DNA from: Armatimonadetes bacterium DC
GTDB taxonomy: Bacteria; Armatimonadota; Fimbriimonadia; Fimbriimonadales; GBS-DC
DNA: 64,000 nt
Assembly (NCBI GenBank): GCA_001442985.1
Contig: LDYB01000019.1
Location: 1 to 64,000 of the forward strand
Direction: 5' to 3'
Position numbers and translations under genes: made by a program. Positions within the stretch are counted from its first letter, which is position 1, and the number at the start of each line of letters is the position of its first letter. Of the stretch, positions 25,508 to 34,087 are shown in pieces. The notes under the pieces are model-generated. The model made no database searches. It had not been told where the DNA came from and saw nothing but the letters and a program-made list of their open reading frames with translations.

Positions 25508-26098
25508 ATGCGAAACTTTCTGATTCTGTTCGGCTGTGTGGCGCTTCTGGGGCTGGCGACGGCGCAAACCAAGCCGCCGCAGGCGGTGCAACAAAAGCTC
25601 AACGCCATCCGCTCCCTGATTGATTACCGGCTGGTGCAACTGGCGGACGAATACTGGCACGACGGGCAGCACTACAAGACGATGGCGGTTCTGTTCGTGC
25701 TGATTGAATACGACCCGAAGGATGTGGAGACCTACTCCAATCTGGGCTGGATGCTGGATAGCTACGGCGAGACGGCGCGCGCATTCCAGATTTACGAGCG
25801 CGGGATTCGTGCCAACCCGAACCGCTACGACCTCTACTACGATGTCGGCTTCTGGTATCACCAGAAGGGCGAACTCACGCGCGCACGGGCTTATCTGGAA
25901 AAGGCGGTGCAGTTCCCGAATGTGCCTGCCTTTGTATGGAAAACGCTGGCGCACACCTACGAGAAGCTCGGTGAGTACGAGAAATGCCTGCGGGCGTGGG
26001 AAAAAGCCCGCCAGATAGACCCCAACGACGGCGCCGTGGAGCTGAATATGAGCCGCGTGCGGAAAAAACTGCAGGAGTCGCGCCCGAACTCCAGTTGA
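25508..26098 (+). CDS. Exported TPR-repeat protein
   Basis: This is 196 aa from ATG 25508, preceded by GGTGGAGCC; the ATG at 25490 abuts a TATACT -10 box (25484-25489) and would lie upstream of the transcript start. Signal peptide 1-20 ends LATAQ. About four tetratricopeptide repeats follow (VETYSNLGWMLDSYGETARA, YDLYYDVGFWYHQKGELTRA, AFVWKTLAHTYEKLGEYEKC). It is a probable periplasmic scaffold. It follows radA by 30 nt and precedes yggT by 12 nt. Confidence 0.8.
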   Translation: MRNFLILFGCVALLGLATAQTKPPQAVQQKLNAIRSLIDYRLVQLADEYWHDGQHYKTMAVLFVLIEYDPKDVETYSNLGWMLDSYGETARAFQIYERGIRANPNRYDLYYDVGFWYHQKGELTRARAYLEKAVQFPNVPAFVWKTLAHTYEKLGEYEKCLRAWEKARQIDPNDGAVELNMSRVRKKLQESRPNSS

Positions 26099-26110
26099 GG
26101 TGAACCGCCT

Positions 26111-26401
26111 ATGATGCATCCGATAGACCTGCTGATTCTGCTGCTACGCGGGCTGGTGATTATTATCGTTATTGATGTGGTGTTTTCGTGGATACGGATG
26201 GCGGGCGGGCGTGTGCCGCGCTACAATCCTGTTGTGCGCTTCATCGAGCGGATCAGTAATGCAGTGGTAGACCCCTTCCGCCAGCTGCAGAACCGCCTGC
26301 TCCGCTCGATGGGCGTCGGGTTTATGCCGCTGGACTTCTCGCCGCTGTTCGCGATTATTGCGATACAGTTCATTATCCACTTGCTGAATCAACTGCGATG
26401 A
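26111..26401 (+). CDS. YggT-family membrane protein
   Basis: This is 96 aa with two hydrophobic segments (residues 6-28 and 76-92) flanking the family signature VVRFIERISNAVVDPFRQLQ, matching 'ixxiTePvLxPirrl' of the YggT/YlmG family. YlmG-type genes sit next to divIVA in many bacteria and are linked to division or membrane organisation; here divIVA follows with a 4-nt overlap. Confidence 0.88.
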   Translation: MMHPIDLLILLLRGLVIIIVIDVVFSWIRMAGGRVPRYNPVVRFIERISNAVVDPFRQLQNRLLRSMGVGFMPLDFSPLFAIIAIQFIIHLLNQLR

Positions 26402-26907
26402 ACGACCCGAAACGGCTGACGGTACTGGAGATTGAGTCGAAGAAGTTTCGCAAGCGCCTGCGTGGGTATGACCCTGCGCAGGTGGATGCGTTTCTGCAGC
26501 TGGTGGCGGCGCACTACGAGGAGGTGCTGACCGAGAACCACCGGATGCGCGAGGAGCTGCTGGGCTTGCGCGAGGAAGCACAGCGCTACCGTGCGATGGA
26601 AAGCACGCTCAAAGAGGCGCTGGTGCTGGCGCAGAAGACCGCCGATGAGACTCGCGCGAACGCCCACAAAGAGGCGGAGCTGATTCTCCGCGAGGCACGC
26701 ATGCAGGCAGAGCGCATCCAGCAGGAGGCGCAGGCGCGGGTGGAACAGCTCCAGAAGGAGATTGAAACGCTGGAGGCACGCAAGCGCGCTACCGTGTTAG
26801 AGCTCCGCGCGCTACTGCTCAGCCATCTGCAGGCGCTGGAGATGCCCACACACGCCGTCGCGGAGGAGTCCGCCCCCACCGACGGCGCCCCTCTGGAAAC
26901 AGGCTAA
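26398..26907 (+). CDS. divIVA: DivIVA-domain protein
   Basis: This is 169 aa. Residues 6-40 carry the DivIVA N-terminal lipid-binding signature (LTVLEIESKKFRKRLRGYDP, AQVDAFLQLVAAHYEEV). A long coiled coil covers about 42-150 (ELLGLREEAQRYRAMESTLK, ARVEQLQKEIETLEAR). The C-terminal tail is short and acidic. It is a cytoplasmic protein expected to mark curved membranes at the pole or septum. Its start overlaps the yggT stop. Confidence 0.88.
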   Translation: MNDPKRLTVLEIESKKFRKRLRGYDPAQVDAFLQLVAAHYEEVLTENHRMREELLGLREEAQRYRAMESTLKEALVLAQKTADETRANAHKEAELILREARMQAERIQQEAQARVEQLQKEIETLEARKRATVLELRALLLSHLQALEMPTHAVAEESAPTDGAPLETG

Positions 26908-27441
26908 TCACGGTTTTGCGTGCGTGTAAGGCGAATCTTTGAGCCGCAGGCGCACCGTGCGCGCGTTGTGCGAAAGCGTGAACTCTACATCGGCGGGCTT
27001 GATATTTTCAGGGAGGCGGATGCGCCATCGGTTCGTGCCCGAACGCTCCACCTTGAGGTTGGTTTTCCCCGCACGCGCCTGAATTCGAGCGCCCTGCGGT
27101 GCGACCTCGCCTTCCAGTGCCCCCTGACTCTCGCGTGTCCACACCAGATACGGCTCACCCCGACTGATGGCGCGCATGTACGCCACCATCGGCGCTATCG
27201 CCTCTGAAGGCATGCCAATTGCGCCCGGCATGCTCTCCACCACCTCGGTCAACTCACGCTCCGTTTTGTATTTTTTCTCGAACTCCTTCTCAAATAGCGA
27301 GCCTTCCTTGCCATGACATGAGCTACATCGCTTTTCAAAGGTGGAGACGACCTCTATTTTGGCAGGGCGCGGGCTGGTGCCCGACAGCCCTATCAATACC
27401 AATCCAAGCACGCACGCGCTGACGCTAATCGCCTTTCGCAT
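26908..27441 (-). CDS. Periplasmic monohaem cytochrome c
   Basis: This is 177 aa from ATG 27441 (GGAGGCAAGAGTC before it), overlapping the dehydrogenase gene by 17 nt. The signal anchor is at residues 1-25. Haem-binding CSSCH is near residue 38 and the axial Met is probably in ESMPGAIGMP. After the cytochrome fold a beta-sandwich-like tail (about 105-177: EVAPQGARIQARAGKTNLKV) is unusual. It is the likely electron acceptor of the PQQ dehydrogenase encoded with it. Confidence 0.85.
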   Translation of the reverse strand: MRKAISVSACVLGLVLIGLSGTSPRPAKIEVVSTFEKRCSSCHGKEGSLFEKEFEKKYKTERELTEVVESMPGAIGMPSEAIAPMVAYMRAISRGEPYLVWTRESQGALEGEVAPQGARIQARAGKTNLKVERSGTNRWRIRLPENIKPADVEFTLSHNARTVRLRLKDSPYTHAKP

Positions 27442-28657
27442 GACTCTTGCCTCCAATCCATGAGATGCGGTAGATTCTACCCGTCGTATCGCAGGTGAAC
27501 AGCACGCTGCCGTCGGGCGCTTCGGCGCAATCCACTGGACGCGCCAGCACGCGCCCGTCTTCTGTGAGCGTCTTCACGATGGTGAGACTCCCGAACGGCT
27601 TGCCTGTTACATCATCGAACAGCACGCGCTCGATTCGATAGCCATCGGGCTTGGCACGGTTCCACGAGCCGCGACACGCCACGAACATATCGCCCTTGTG
27701 ATTGGGGAAGTGGTCTTTCGTGAGAAAGGTGAAGCTGTTGGCAGCCCAGTGCGCCCCGAAGCACCACGCGGGCGGCTCGGTTTTGTCCGCCAGCTCCACA
27801 ATATCGGGGCGTTTTTGATACTCAATACGGGGGAGCTTGTTGCCCGTGATAAACGGATGACCGTAGAATTTGCCTTCCTGATAGTGGTTCAGTTCATCGG
27901 GCGGGTTATAGTCAGTGATGGGCTGGAAGGTGCCCGGTCGCTCGCCGAGTGTGCGCCCGAACCAGTCGCTACCGTGGTCTATGCCCCAGATTTCGTTAGT
28001 ACCGGGGCGCAGGCGCAGTTTCTCGGTGTTGCGGATGCCACTGGCGAACAGCGTTTTGCCCGTGCCATCCTTGTTGAATCGCCAGATTTTCTGGCGCTCG
28101 GTTTCGGTCTCGTCGTTGATGTTGCCAGAATCGCCGATAGCAGTATAGATATAGCGGTCCGTAACCAGAATGGGACGCCACCAGTGTCCTCCGCCTCGGG
28201 GTAACTTGCCTTCGGGGATAACCGTGACCACCTCGTCGGCTTTGCCGTCGCCGTTAGTGTCGCGGGCTTTATGAATCGCGCCCGTCTGGGTGAACCAGAG
28301 CCAGCCGTCGGCGAAGTGCATTCCCTGCACCGTGCGGTAGCCCGACACGAAGGTGTTCACAATCTCGTAGCGTCCGTTGCGCCAGCGCAGGGTGAGGATG
28401 TCGCCTTTCTGGGGGCGGCTCAGGTAGAGCGTGCCCCTGTTATCAAACTCCATAAAACGGGCGTTCTCGATATTGTCTGCCACGAGGTCTACCCGATAGC
28501 CGGGTCGCACCCAGAATGGGGGTACGCCTGCGCCGCGCTGAGCTTGAGGCGCTGCGGGGGAGCGGTTTGGGGAACCGGGACGCTGGGCGGTCAAACAGCC
28601 TGCCACAAGAAGCGCCACAACACCTGTCGCAACAGTCGCAAAAACGGCGCGTTTCAT
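27425..28657 (-). CDS. PQQ-dependent sugar dehydrogenase-like lipoprotein
   Basis: This is 410 aa from ATG 28657. Lipobox LLVAGC at residues 16-21 predicts a lipid-anchored protein. The six-bladed propeller of the soluble glucose/aldose dehydrogenase family is recognised by WLWFTQTGAIHKARDTNGDG, YIYTAIGDSGNINDETETER, RNTEKLRLRPGTNEIWGIDH (active-site His region) and NHYQEGKFYGHPFITGNKLP. It probably oxidises a sugar and passes electrons to the cytochrome c encoded downstream. The substrate is not determined. Confidence 0.85.
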   Translation of the reverse strand: MKRAVFATVATGVVALLVAGCLTAQRPGSPNRSPAAPQAQRGAGVPPFWVRPGYRVDLVADNIENARFMEFDNRGTLYLSRPQKGDILTLRWRNGRYEIVNTFVSGYRTVQGMHFADGWLWFTQTGAIHKARDTNGDGKADEVVTVIPEGKLPRGGGHWWRPILVTDRYIYTAIGDSGNINDETETERQKIWRFNKDGTGKTLFASGIRNTEKLRLRPGTNEIWGIDHGSDWFGRTLGERPGTFQPITDYNPPDELNHYQEGKFYGHPFITGNKLPRIEYQKRPDIVELADKTEPPAWCFGAHWAANSFTFLTKDHFPNHKGDMFVACRGSWNRAKPDGYRIERVLFDDVTGKPFGSLTIVKTLTEDGRVLARPVDCAEAPDGSVLFTCDTTGRIYRISWIGGKSHAKGD

Positions 28658-28666
28658 AGCGGGGGA

Positions 28667-28672
28667 ATTGTA
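28667..28672 (-). promoter_or_regulatory. -10-like box (GGTACAAT), 9 nt before the PQQ dehydrogenase ATG
   Basis: The minus strand reads AAGGTACAATTCCCCCGCTATG: no Shine-Dalgarno sequence, leaderless layout. Confidence 0.55.
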
Positions 28673-28788
28673 CCTTGTTCGCTCGGTCAAGGAATGTGGG
28701 CTTGTATGACAGTGTAGGTACCGTTGCGCTTATGCTTCAGCGAGCAGAGGACGACCAGTAAGCCGTCAATCTGAAGATTGCCATAAGG

Positions 28789-29664
28789 TCATCGCTCCCT
28801 GTAGGTCATCTGGACATCGCGCAGCCATCCCTGACTGATCTCAGGGTCCCAGATAGCGTCCAGCTCGGGAGTAAATCGGTAGTAGTGGCGCCACGGAAGC
28901 ACGGAATCCGCCTCACGCCGCGCTTCCAGTCTATCGCGAATCAACTGGACATAGGCAGGGTCAATCTCAATTGCAACACAGTGGCGTCCCAGCTGCTCTG
29001 CTACCACCGCTGTCGTGCCTGTGCCTGCGAAGGGATCCAGAACCCAGTCGTCTGGCTTAGTGGAAGAGAGTAGAATCCGCAGCAACAGAGCGACAGGCGA
29101 CTGCTGTTTATGGAGGCGCTCTCCGCGTGCGCCCCTTAGCGCCTCATCCCCGGCAAAGTAGCCTGAGGTCAGCTCGCGAATATCGCTCCAGCAGTCAGTT
29201 ACGAACACTCCGTTTTCACGAGGATACCTGTGATAGGGTTCGGGAGGGAGGTCTATCCGCAGCCGATAGAACACGCGTGGGCGTCGTCCTTTCGTGGCAA
29301 AGGCAATAATCTGATACTGCTTACCAAAGCGACTGAAACCGGGCACTGCAGAGGTTTTTTTGAGCCAGATAATCAGGTTCTGGAGCGTCCAGCCTGTTTC
29401 GCGCAGAGTGCGTAGTACGAACTCCGCATTCTTCTCGCGCTGCATAAAATAGATTGCGCCTCCCTCTTCGGTACACTCGTAAACCTTCTGACACACCTGA
29501 CTCAGCCATTCCCAGTAGAGAGGCTCTGGTTGGTCGTCGTCAAAGTAGGCATAGTCTTTGCCCTGGTTGAAGGGTGGGTCTAAGAAGGTCAGGGCTATCG
29601 GGATGCCCTGCTCGCGTATCGTGTCCAGTGCCTGTAAGCAGTCGCCTTGAATCAGGTGAACCAT
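28789..29664 (-). CDS. Orphan DNA adenine/cytosine-N4 methyltransferase (beta class order)
   Basis: This is 291 aa. Motif IV TFLDPPFNQG is near residue 32 and motif I DPFAGTGTTAVVAEQLGRHC near residue 212; the order IV before I defines the beta class of amino-methyltransferases. IYFMQREKNAEFVLRTLRE lies between. No restriction gene is adjacent, so it may be a solitary regulator or the relic of a lost R-M system. After the TGA the same frame stays open for 33 more codons with protein-like content (28690-28788), so the C-terminus may have been shortened by mutation. Confidence 0.85.
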   Translation of the reverse strand: MVHLIQGDCLQALDTIREQGIPIALTFLDPPFNQGKDYAYFDDDQPEPLYWEWLSQVCQKVYECTEEGGAIYFMQREKNAEFVLRTLRETGWTLQNLIIWLKKTSAVPGFSRFGKQYQIIAFATKGRRPRVFYRLRIDLPPEPYHRYPRENGVFVTDCWSDIRELTSGYFAGDEALRGARGERLHKQQSPVALLLRILLSSTKPDDWVLDPFAGTGTTAVVAEQLGRHCVAIEIDPAYVQLIRDRLEARREADSVLPWRHYYRFTPELDAIWDPEISQGWLRDVQMTYRER

Positions 29665-29695
29665 CGCTGTAGTGCCTCTTATATGTTTGCTGGCA

Positions 29696-29701
29696 ATTGT
29701 A
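29696..29701 (-). promoter_or_regulatory. -10 box (GGTACAAT) of the orphan methyltransferase
   Basis: GGTACAAT lies 31 nt upstream of the ATG on the minus strand; the short leader contains AAGAGG as a possible ribosome site. Confidence 0.45.
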
Positions 29702-29715
29702 CCTCCTGCGCCCCG

Positions 29716-30342
29716 TTAGAGCATCAAAACCCGACGAACCGCCTCCACCAGCAGGTGGAAGCTCGTGCCCACCACAAACGCCAGCACCAGCGCAATCAGG
29801 TTGCCCGCCGCAAGGAAGTAGGCGTCATGGTTCATTAGCCCGATGCCGATGAGCAACACCCCCAGCGCAGGCAGGGTGTTCAGAAAGGGCAGGGGCGAGG
29901 AAAGCACAAGCGCCATAAAAATCACCAGCAGGGCGTGCCAGCGGAGCATGAAGCCGTTGCGCACCAGCCACCTGCCACGGGGACGGGAGATGCGCTCCAG
30001 CTGGCGCAGGATAGCAACCCCGCGCGTTTACAGTGCCATCACCGTTTGCGGCGCAAGCCGATGGCGCCGCCAGCGTGCGGGCAGCCAGGGCACCGCGCGC
30101 CCCCAGAGCATCTGCAACGCAATCAGGCTCATGAGAAGCCCCAGTATTGTGGAAGTGCCGGGCGGCAGCACCGGGATAAACGCCGGAATTGCGAGCAGGA
30201 TAAGCAGAAAACCGTACCCCCGGTCTCCAGCCCTCTGAAGTACCTCGTCTACGGAGACCGTGCCGTCGGCGTCGGTGTCCAGAACTCCGAGAAACAGCTC
30301 CGAGAGGCGTTCTTGGGAGGGCTTCATTCTGGGTCGCGCCAT
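29716..30342 (-). pseudogene. exoD-like membrane protein gene interrupted by an in-frame TAA
   Basis: From ATG 30342 the frame encodes an ExoD-family N-terminal half (RLSELFLGVLDTDADGTVSV, DRGYGFLLILLAIPAFIPVL), reaches TAA at 30028-30030 and continues in the same frame to 29716 with the second half (VAILRQLERISRPRGRWLV, then SPLPFLNTLPALGVLLIGIG). Both halves align with one roughly 200-aa ExoD protein, whose role in exopolysaccharide synthesis is poorly defined. A GTG at 29964 could restart the second half, but there is no sign of an adapted ribosome site. It overlaps the ispG end by 19 nt. Confidence 0.8.
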
Positions 30343-32345
30343 ACGCCGTCGGCTTTGAGCAGGGCGATTAACTCTTCCACGCCGCGCTCCGCAGGGATGT
30401 CGTTTTTGACCAGTTGCCCCTTGCGATAGAGCGCAATCTTCCCGCCGCCGCGCCCCACATAGCCATAATCAGCGTCTGCCATCTCACCCGGACCATTAAC
30501 GATGCAGTTATGCACCACACAGAGCGAACCTGTGTAGGTATGTGCGTGCGCCACCTCCAGATTATGAACCACTCCGCGATAGGGCAGGCGCCTCACCTCT
30601 ACAACGGGCAGGTAGAGGTAGTGCGAATCGAGGGCGAGTCGCCCCGTGCGCTGGCGGCTCTCAGGCACCTCCACTTTGAATCCGAGGCAGTCCGCAAACC
30701 GCCGTAGAGCATCACTGCTGGTGACGCTAATAATGTAAGTGCGCTGTCGGTTGGCAGGCTGCTTGACCGCCAGGGACGCTGGAATGCCCAGACGCAGCAG
30801 CATCTGGTGAACCGCAAACGCCAGAGCGGGGGAGACCGTTACATAAGTCGCTCGCGGGTAGCCACGAACGACTCCGCAATACCCATCACAGAGCCAGAGG
30901 GTGCGGAGGAATTCGGCTATGTGTTTTGGCTCGTCTGGAACGCGCTCTGGGAGCTGATTTGCCTGCAGAACAGGATAAAGCAGCACATGGTCGCGCGTGA
31001 TGGCTTCTGCCGCGTACCAGCGTGCTTCCTGCCAGCGGTTGGCGAGGTCTGCGACATTTTGCCAGCGCGTGCGTCCCCCTTTGACTATGCTGGAACGGGT
31101 GAGCGCCAGCACCGGATGATTGGGCGTCAGGCGCAGGGGTGGCGCCCCGCGTGGCACAATCTCTATGAGTTCACCTTCGAACGAATGCGTCTCTATCGCC
31201 GAAACGGGTTCCAGCGTGCCGCGTTCCGTTAGTACGCGCTCGCCAACCCGAACTGAGGCGATGGGCTTCAACCCCGATTCGGTCATCACGGGCTGGTCAG
31301 GAGGCAAGCAGCCCATCACCGCGATATCCAGTCCCACCAGGTGTTTGGTGGCTTCGCGGACCTGGTTCAGCACGGTGGGCAGGTCAAACTTGGTGCGCCC
31401 GCAGGAGGGGCAGGCGATGTATTCCACCTTTGTTTTGCGCAACCCAAGCGCCTGCAGAATGTCGTAGCAGACCTCAATTTCGTTCACGGGGTCTTCCGCC
31501 AGCGAGACGCGAATCGTGTCGCCAATTCCCTCCGCCAGCAGGGTTCCAATCCCGATTGCGCTTTTGATTCGCGCGTACATGCCATCGCCTGCCTCGGTTA
31601 CGCCCAGATGGAGCGGATAGTCCATCCCTTCCTCTTCCATGCGCTGTACCATCAGGCGGTTGGCGGAGAGCATAATCGGCACGCGGCTGGCTTTGAGCGA
31701 AATCACGAGGTCTTTGAAGCCGTGCGCCTCACAGATTTTGATGTATTCCATCGCCGACTCCACCATGCCCTGTGGGGAGTCGCCGTACATCACTTTAATG
31801 CGTTCGGAGAGGGAGCCGTGATTGACCCCGATGCGCATGGCGACACCGCGCTCTTTGCAGGCGCGAATCACAGGCAGGAGCGCCTTCTCGATCGCTTCCA
31901 GCTCCTGCTGAATCTCGCTGGGCGAATATTCTGTGCGGGTGGGATCAGGCTTGCGGAACACAAACAGCCCCGGGTTGATGCGTACCTTGTCTACATGCTT
32001 GGTGCATTCGAGGGCAATTTCCATGCCCTGGTGATGCACATCGGCGACGAGGGGGATGTGTCCGTAGCCGCGCCGTTTGAGTTCGGCACGGATTTCGCCG
32101 AGGTTTTGCGCTTCGCGCAGGTTGGGCGCCGTAACGCGCACAATCTCCGCCCCTGCCTCGTAGAGCTGGATAATCTGCTCCACCGCCGCAGGGGTGTTCA
32201 TCGTCTCGGCGGTAATCATCGATTGCACGCGAACGGGGTTGGAGCCACCAATCGCGGTGGAGCCCACCCGTACTTCGCGCGTGCGCCTTCGGGGCTTACT
32301 GAGAGGCAACTGCACTGCGCCCAGCGGAATGATGTTCTTCGCCAT
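30324..32345 (-). CDS. ispG: 4-hydroxy-3-methylbut-2-enyl diphosphate synthase precursor containing an intein
   Basis: This is 673 aa from ATG 32345; the frame extends upstream, but a GGTATAAT box 9 nt before this ATG sets the start. N-extein residues 1-345 and C-extein 60 residues make a 405-aa IspG (GcpE) of normal size. The TIM-barrel part shows [41 protein letters not shown] and [10 protein letters not shown]. The cluster domain has [12 protein letters not shown] and, across the intein, [19 protein letters not shown]. It catalyses the penultimate step of the MEP isoprenoid pathway with a [4Fe-4S] cluster. The enzyme is expected to be essential, so splicing should be needed. Confidence 0.95.
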   Translation of the reverse strand: MAKNIIPLGAVQLPLSKPRRRTREVRVGSTAIGGSNPVRVQSMITAETMNTPAAVEQIIQLYEAGAEIVRVTAPNLREAQNLGEIRAELKRRGYGHIPLVADVHHQGMEIALECTKHVDKVRINPGLFVFRKPDPTRTEYSPSEIQQELEAIEKALLPVIRACKERGVAMRIGVNHGSLSERIKVMYGDSPQGMVESAMEYIKICEAHGFKDLVISLKASRVPIMLSANRLMVQRMEEEGMDYPLHLGVTEAGDGMYARIKSAIGIGTLLAEGIGDTIRVSLAEDPVNEIEVCYDILQALGLRKTKVEYIACPSCGRTKFDLPTVLNQVREATKHLVGLDIAVMGCLPPDQPVMTESGLKPIASVRVGERVLTERGTLEPVSAIETHSFEGELIEIVPRGAPPLRLTPNHPVLALTRSSIVKGGRTRWQNVADLANRWQEARWYAAEAITRDHVLLYPVLQANQLPERVPDEPKHIAEFLRTLWLCDGYCGVVRGYPRATYVTVSPALAFAVHQMLLRLGIPASLAVKQPANRQRTYIISVTSSDALRRFADCLGFKVEVPESRQRTGRLALDSHYLYLPVVEVRRLPYRGVVHNLEVAHAHTYTGSLCVVHNCIVNGPGEMADADYGYVGRGGGKIALYRKGQLVKNDIPAERGVEELIALLKADGVWRDPE
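30507..31310 (-). mobile_element. Intein (268 aa) inside IspG
   Basis: The intein begins at Cys after AVMG (block [21 protein letters not shown] with RVGERVL). Block B has [12 protein letters not shown] with the catalytic TxxH. The C-terminal blocks are [19 protein letters not shown] and final VVHN; the +1 residue is the extein Cys of CIVNGPGE. Removing it restores [12 protein letters not shown] exactly. The middle carries one degenerate LAGLIDADG-like stretch ([13 protein letters not shown]) plus [20 protein letters not shown], as in DOD homing endonucleases. No second motif is visible, so the nuclease is probably inactive. At 268 aa it is between a mini-intein and a full one. Confidence 0.95.
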
Positions 32346-32354
32346 CGCGATAGA

Positions 32355-32360
32355 ATTATA
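32355..32360 (-). promoter_or_regulatory. -10-like box (GGTATAAT), 9 nt before the ispG ATG
   Basis: The minus strand reads CAGGTATAATTCTATCGCGATGG. No ribosome site is present, suggesting a leaderless ispG mRNA. The box lies just past the end of the GHL10 gene (stop at 32375). Confidence 0.55.
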
Positions 32361-32374
32361 CCTGCGAGGCGCCT

Positions 32375-34024
32375 TCAGTACGGCGCTATCACCCCTCGCA
32401 GGCTTTTCAGCAGCGAGGGCAGCTGGTGGGGGGCAAGCGGGGTCTCGGCGCGGTCGGCACGCAGGGCGCGCCGAATCGGCTCCCACCAGTCCCAGCTCAC
32501 GATGTGGTAAGCGTCAAAAATCATCACGCCATTCGAGCTGAGACACGCGGCGCGGATGGCGCGTTCAAACCCCGCAGGGTCGCGACGGTAGTCCTCGGCA
32601 TAGACCCCCGCGTACACAAACATTTCGCCGTTTGTCCACTGCATCACGCGCCGCGCCATGCCTTCTACGGTGCGCACCTCGTCGCCGTCGTAGAGCGCCG
32701 CCTCGTTCATAAAGGGGATGTTGAAGTAAGTGCCTGGCATCAGGTAGTCCATATCGTACACATAGGAGGTGAAGCGGTATTCCTCGCCCACGAAGCCGTA
32801 AGGGCGCTCCAGCGCGTCGCTCGCCCAGTTGACCCCCAGCTCGTAATAGATCGGGTACCAGCTGCCCACATACGCGCCGATGGGCATCGGGCGAATCGAC
32901 TCAATGGTTTGCCGAATCTCGCGCAACAGGTCGCGAATCACGCGGGCGCGAAACTCGCTCCACTGTCCGAAGCGGGGTCCGCGCTCGAATCCGTCGCGGG
33001 GCAAAACGGGCGGGCGCAGGATGTCGTCGGGGAAGTTCTGCACGGGACCATAGAGCGCCTCAAAAGCGCGGCGCGTGCGCTCGGAAAAGTCGGTATAGAC
33101 ATTCGCCCAGCGCATTCGGTCCAGCACAAAGCCGTCTATCGGGTAGTTCGTGCAGATTTCGCGAATAATCGCCATCAGCCGCTGGCGCACCTCGGGATGG
33201 AGAGGATTCACAAATACCGCAATCCCTTCGGTGTCCGATTCGGCAATTGGCGTCAGCACGGGGTAGGTCTCCAGCCGTAGCTGCATGCCCAGTTCGGCAA
33301 GGCGCTCTAATTTCTCGCTTGCAGTGCCGTCAGCCACCAGCACCCAGCCGTTGGGCGGCGGCTGAATCGGCTGGTTCACGAACATGCCGTCAATTACGGC
33401 TTCCACGCGCAGGTCGTCGGTTAAAATCGCATACGCCCAGTTGCGCCCTGCGGGCGGCACAGGCGCGGGGTTGCGCCGATAGGCGGCAATCCCATTCGTG
33501 GGCGGGGTGGTATCAAAGCGGTTCAGCTCGTAGGGCGTGCCGTCGGGCAGGCTCAAAATCCGCCGACGCGAATACGCCACCATCTGCCAGTCCACATTCT
33601 CATAAGCAGGACCAGTCTGGAACATCTTGTGCCCTTCGGAAAGCACATTGATGTTGGCATGCACTTCCAGCCCGACGGCGTGCGCTTCCTCCAGAAACAC
33701 CTGCAGGATGTCCATCTCTTCGGGCACGCGCACGCCGCGCCACTCGGTGAGTTTAGGTGCAATCTTGCTGTGATACAGCACATGCCCACTGATGGGCTTC
33801 ACATCCAGCACAATCGTGTTGATGCCGACGGACTTGCAGTTTTGCACGAACTCCCGAATCTTTTCGCGGTCAATCAGCCAGAACAGGTTCGCGGTGGCGT
33901 CCACCCACATCACACGCCCTTCCAGACCCATCTGGCGGGTGAGCGCTACAGAAGGGGGCAACGGTTGAGGGCAGAGCACGCTGATCAGGGTTGTCAAGCC
34001 GAGAAGCACACCAAGCCGACGCAT
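32375..34024 (-). CDS. Secreted GHL10/family 10-like glycosyl hydrolase
   Basis: This is 549 aa from ATG 34024 with a signal peptide (about 1-22). The TIM-barrel features of the GHL10 (DUF187-like) group are present: [75 protein letters not shown] and [20 protein letters not shown]. The family acts on polysaccharides; in some members the target is peptidoglycan-related glycans. The acid pair probably includes the Asp of LDRMRW. It is transcribed toward ispG, with only a 29-bp gap. Confidence 0.8.
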   Translation of the reverse strand: MRRLGVLLGLTTLISVLCPQPLPPSVALTRQMGLEGRVMWVDATANLFWLIDREKIREFVQNCKSVGINTIVLDVKPISGHVLYHSKIAPKLTEWRGVRVPEEMDILQVFLEEAHAVGLEVHANINVLSEGHKMFQTGPAYENVDWQMVAYSRRRILSLPDGTPYELNRFDTTPPTNGIAAYRRNPAPVPPAGRNWAYAILTDDLRVEAVIDGMFVNQPIQPPPNGWVLVADGTASEKLERLAELGMQLRLETYPVLTPIAESDTEGIAVFVNPLHPEVRQRLMAIIREICTNYPIDGFVLDRMRWANVYTDFSERTRRAFEALYGPVQNFPDDILRPPVLPRDGFERGPRFGQWSEFRARVIRDLLREIRQTIESIRPMPIGAYVGSWYPIYYELGVNWASDALERPYGFVGEEYRFTSYVYDMDYLMPGTYFNIPFMNEAALYDGDEVRTVEGMARRVMQWTNGEMFVYAGVYAEDYRRDPAGFERAIRAACLSSNGVMIFDAYHIVSWDWWEPIRRALRADRAETPLAPHQLPSLLKSLRGVIAPY

Positions 34025-34025
34025 C

Positions 34026-34046
34026 GTGGGGTATAGGATACCCCAC
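34026..34046. promoter_or_regulatory. Perfect 9-bp inverted repeat in the GHL10/hisG divergent promoter
   Basis: GTGGGGTAT-AGG-ATACCCCAC covers the minus-strand -10-like TATCCT (34035-34040), 10 nt before the GHL10 ATG. It may be an operator or an RNA hairpin at the very 5' end of that transcript. Confidence 0.4.
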
Positions 34047-34071
34047 GAGCCGTCCACCCACCCCCACAGGG

Positions 34072-34077
34072 TATCCT
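34072..34077 (+). promoter_or_regulatory. -10-like box (GGTATCCT), 10 nt before the hisG ATG
   Basis: GGGTATCCTAATTCGCGCTATG has no Shine-Dalgarno sequence. The same hexamer and spacing occur before the gene at 46045. Confidence 0.5.
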
Positions 34078-34087
34078 AATTCGCGCT

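Noticed and set aside
32346-32486. A 47-residue N-terminal extension of IspG
   Set aside because: It is Arg/Pro/Ala-rich, overlaps the GHL10 gene end and the promoter box, and IspG normally begins near the chosen ATG.
31341-32510. A 389-codon plus-strand open frame opposite ispG
   Set aside because: Shadow frame; ispG on the other strand is certain.
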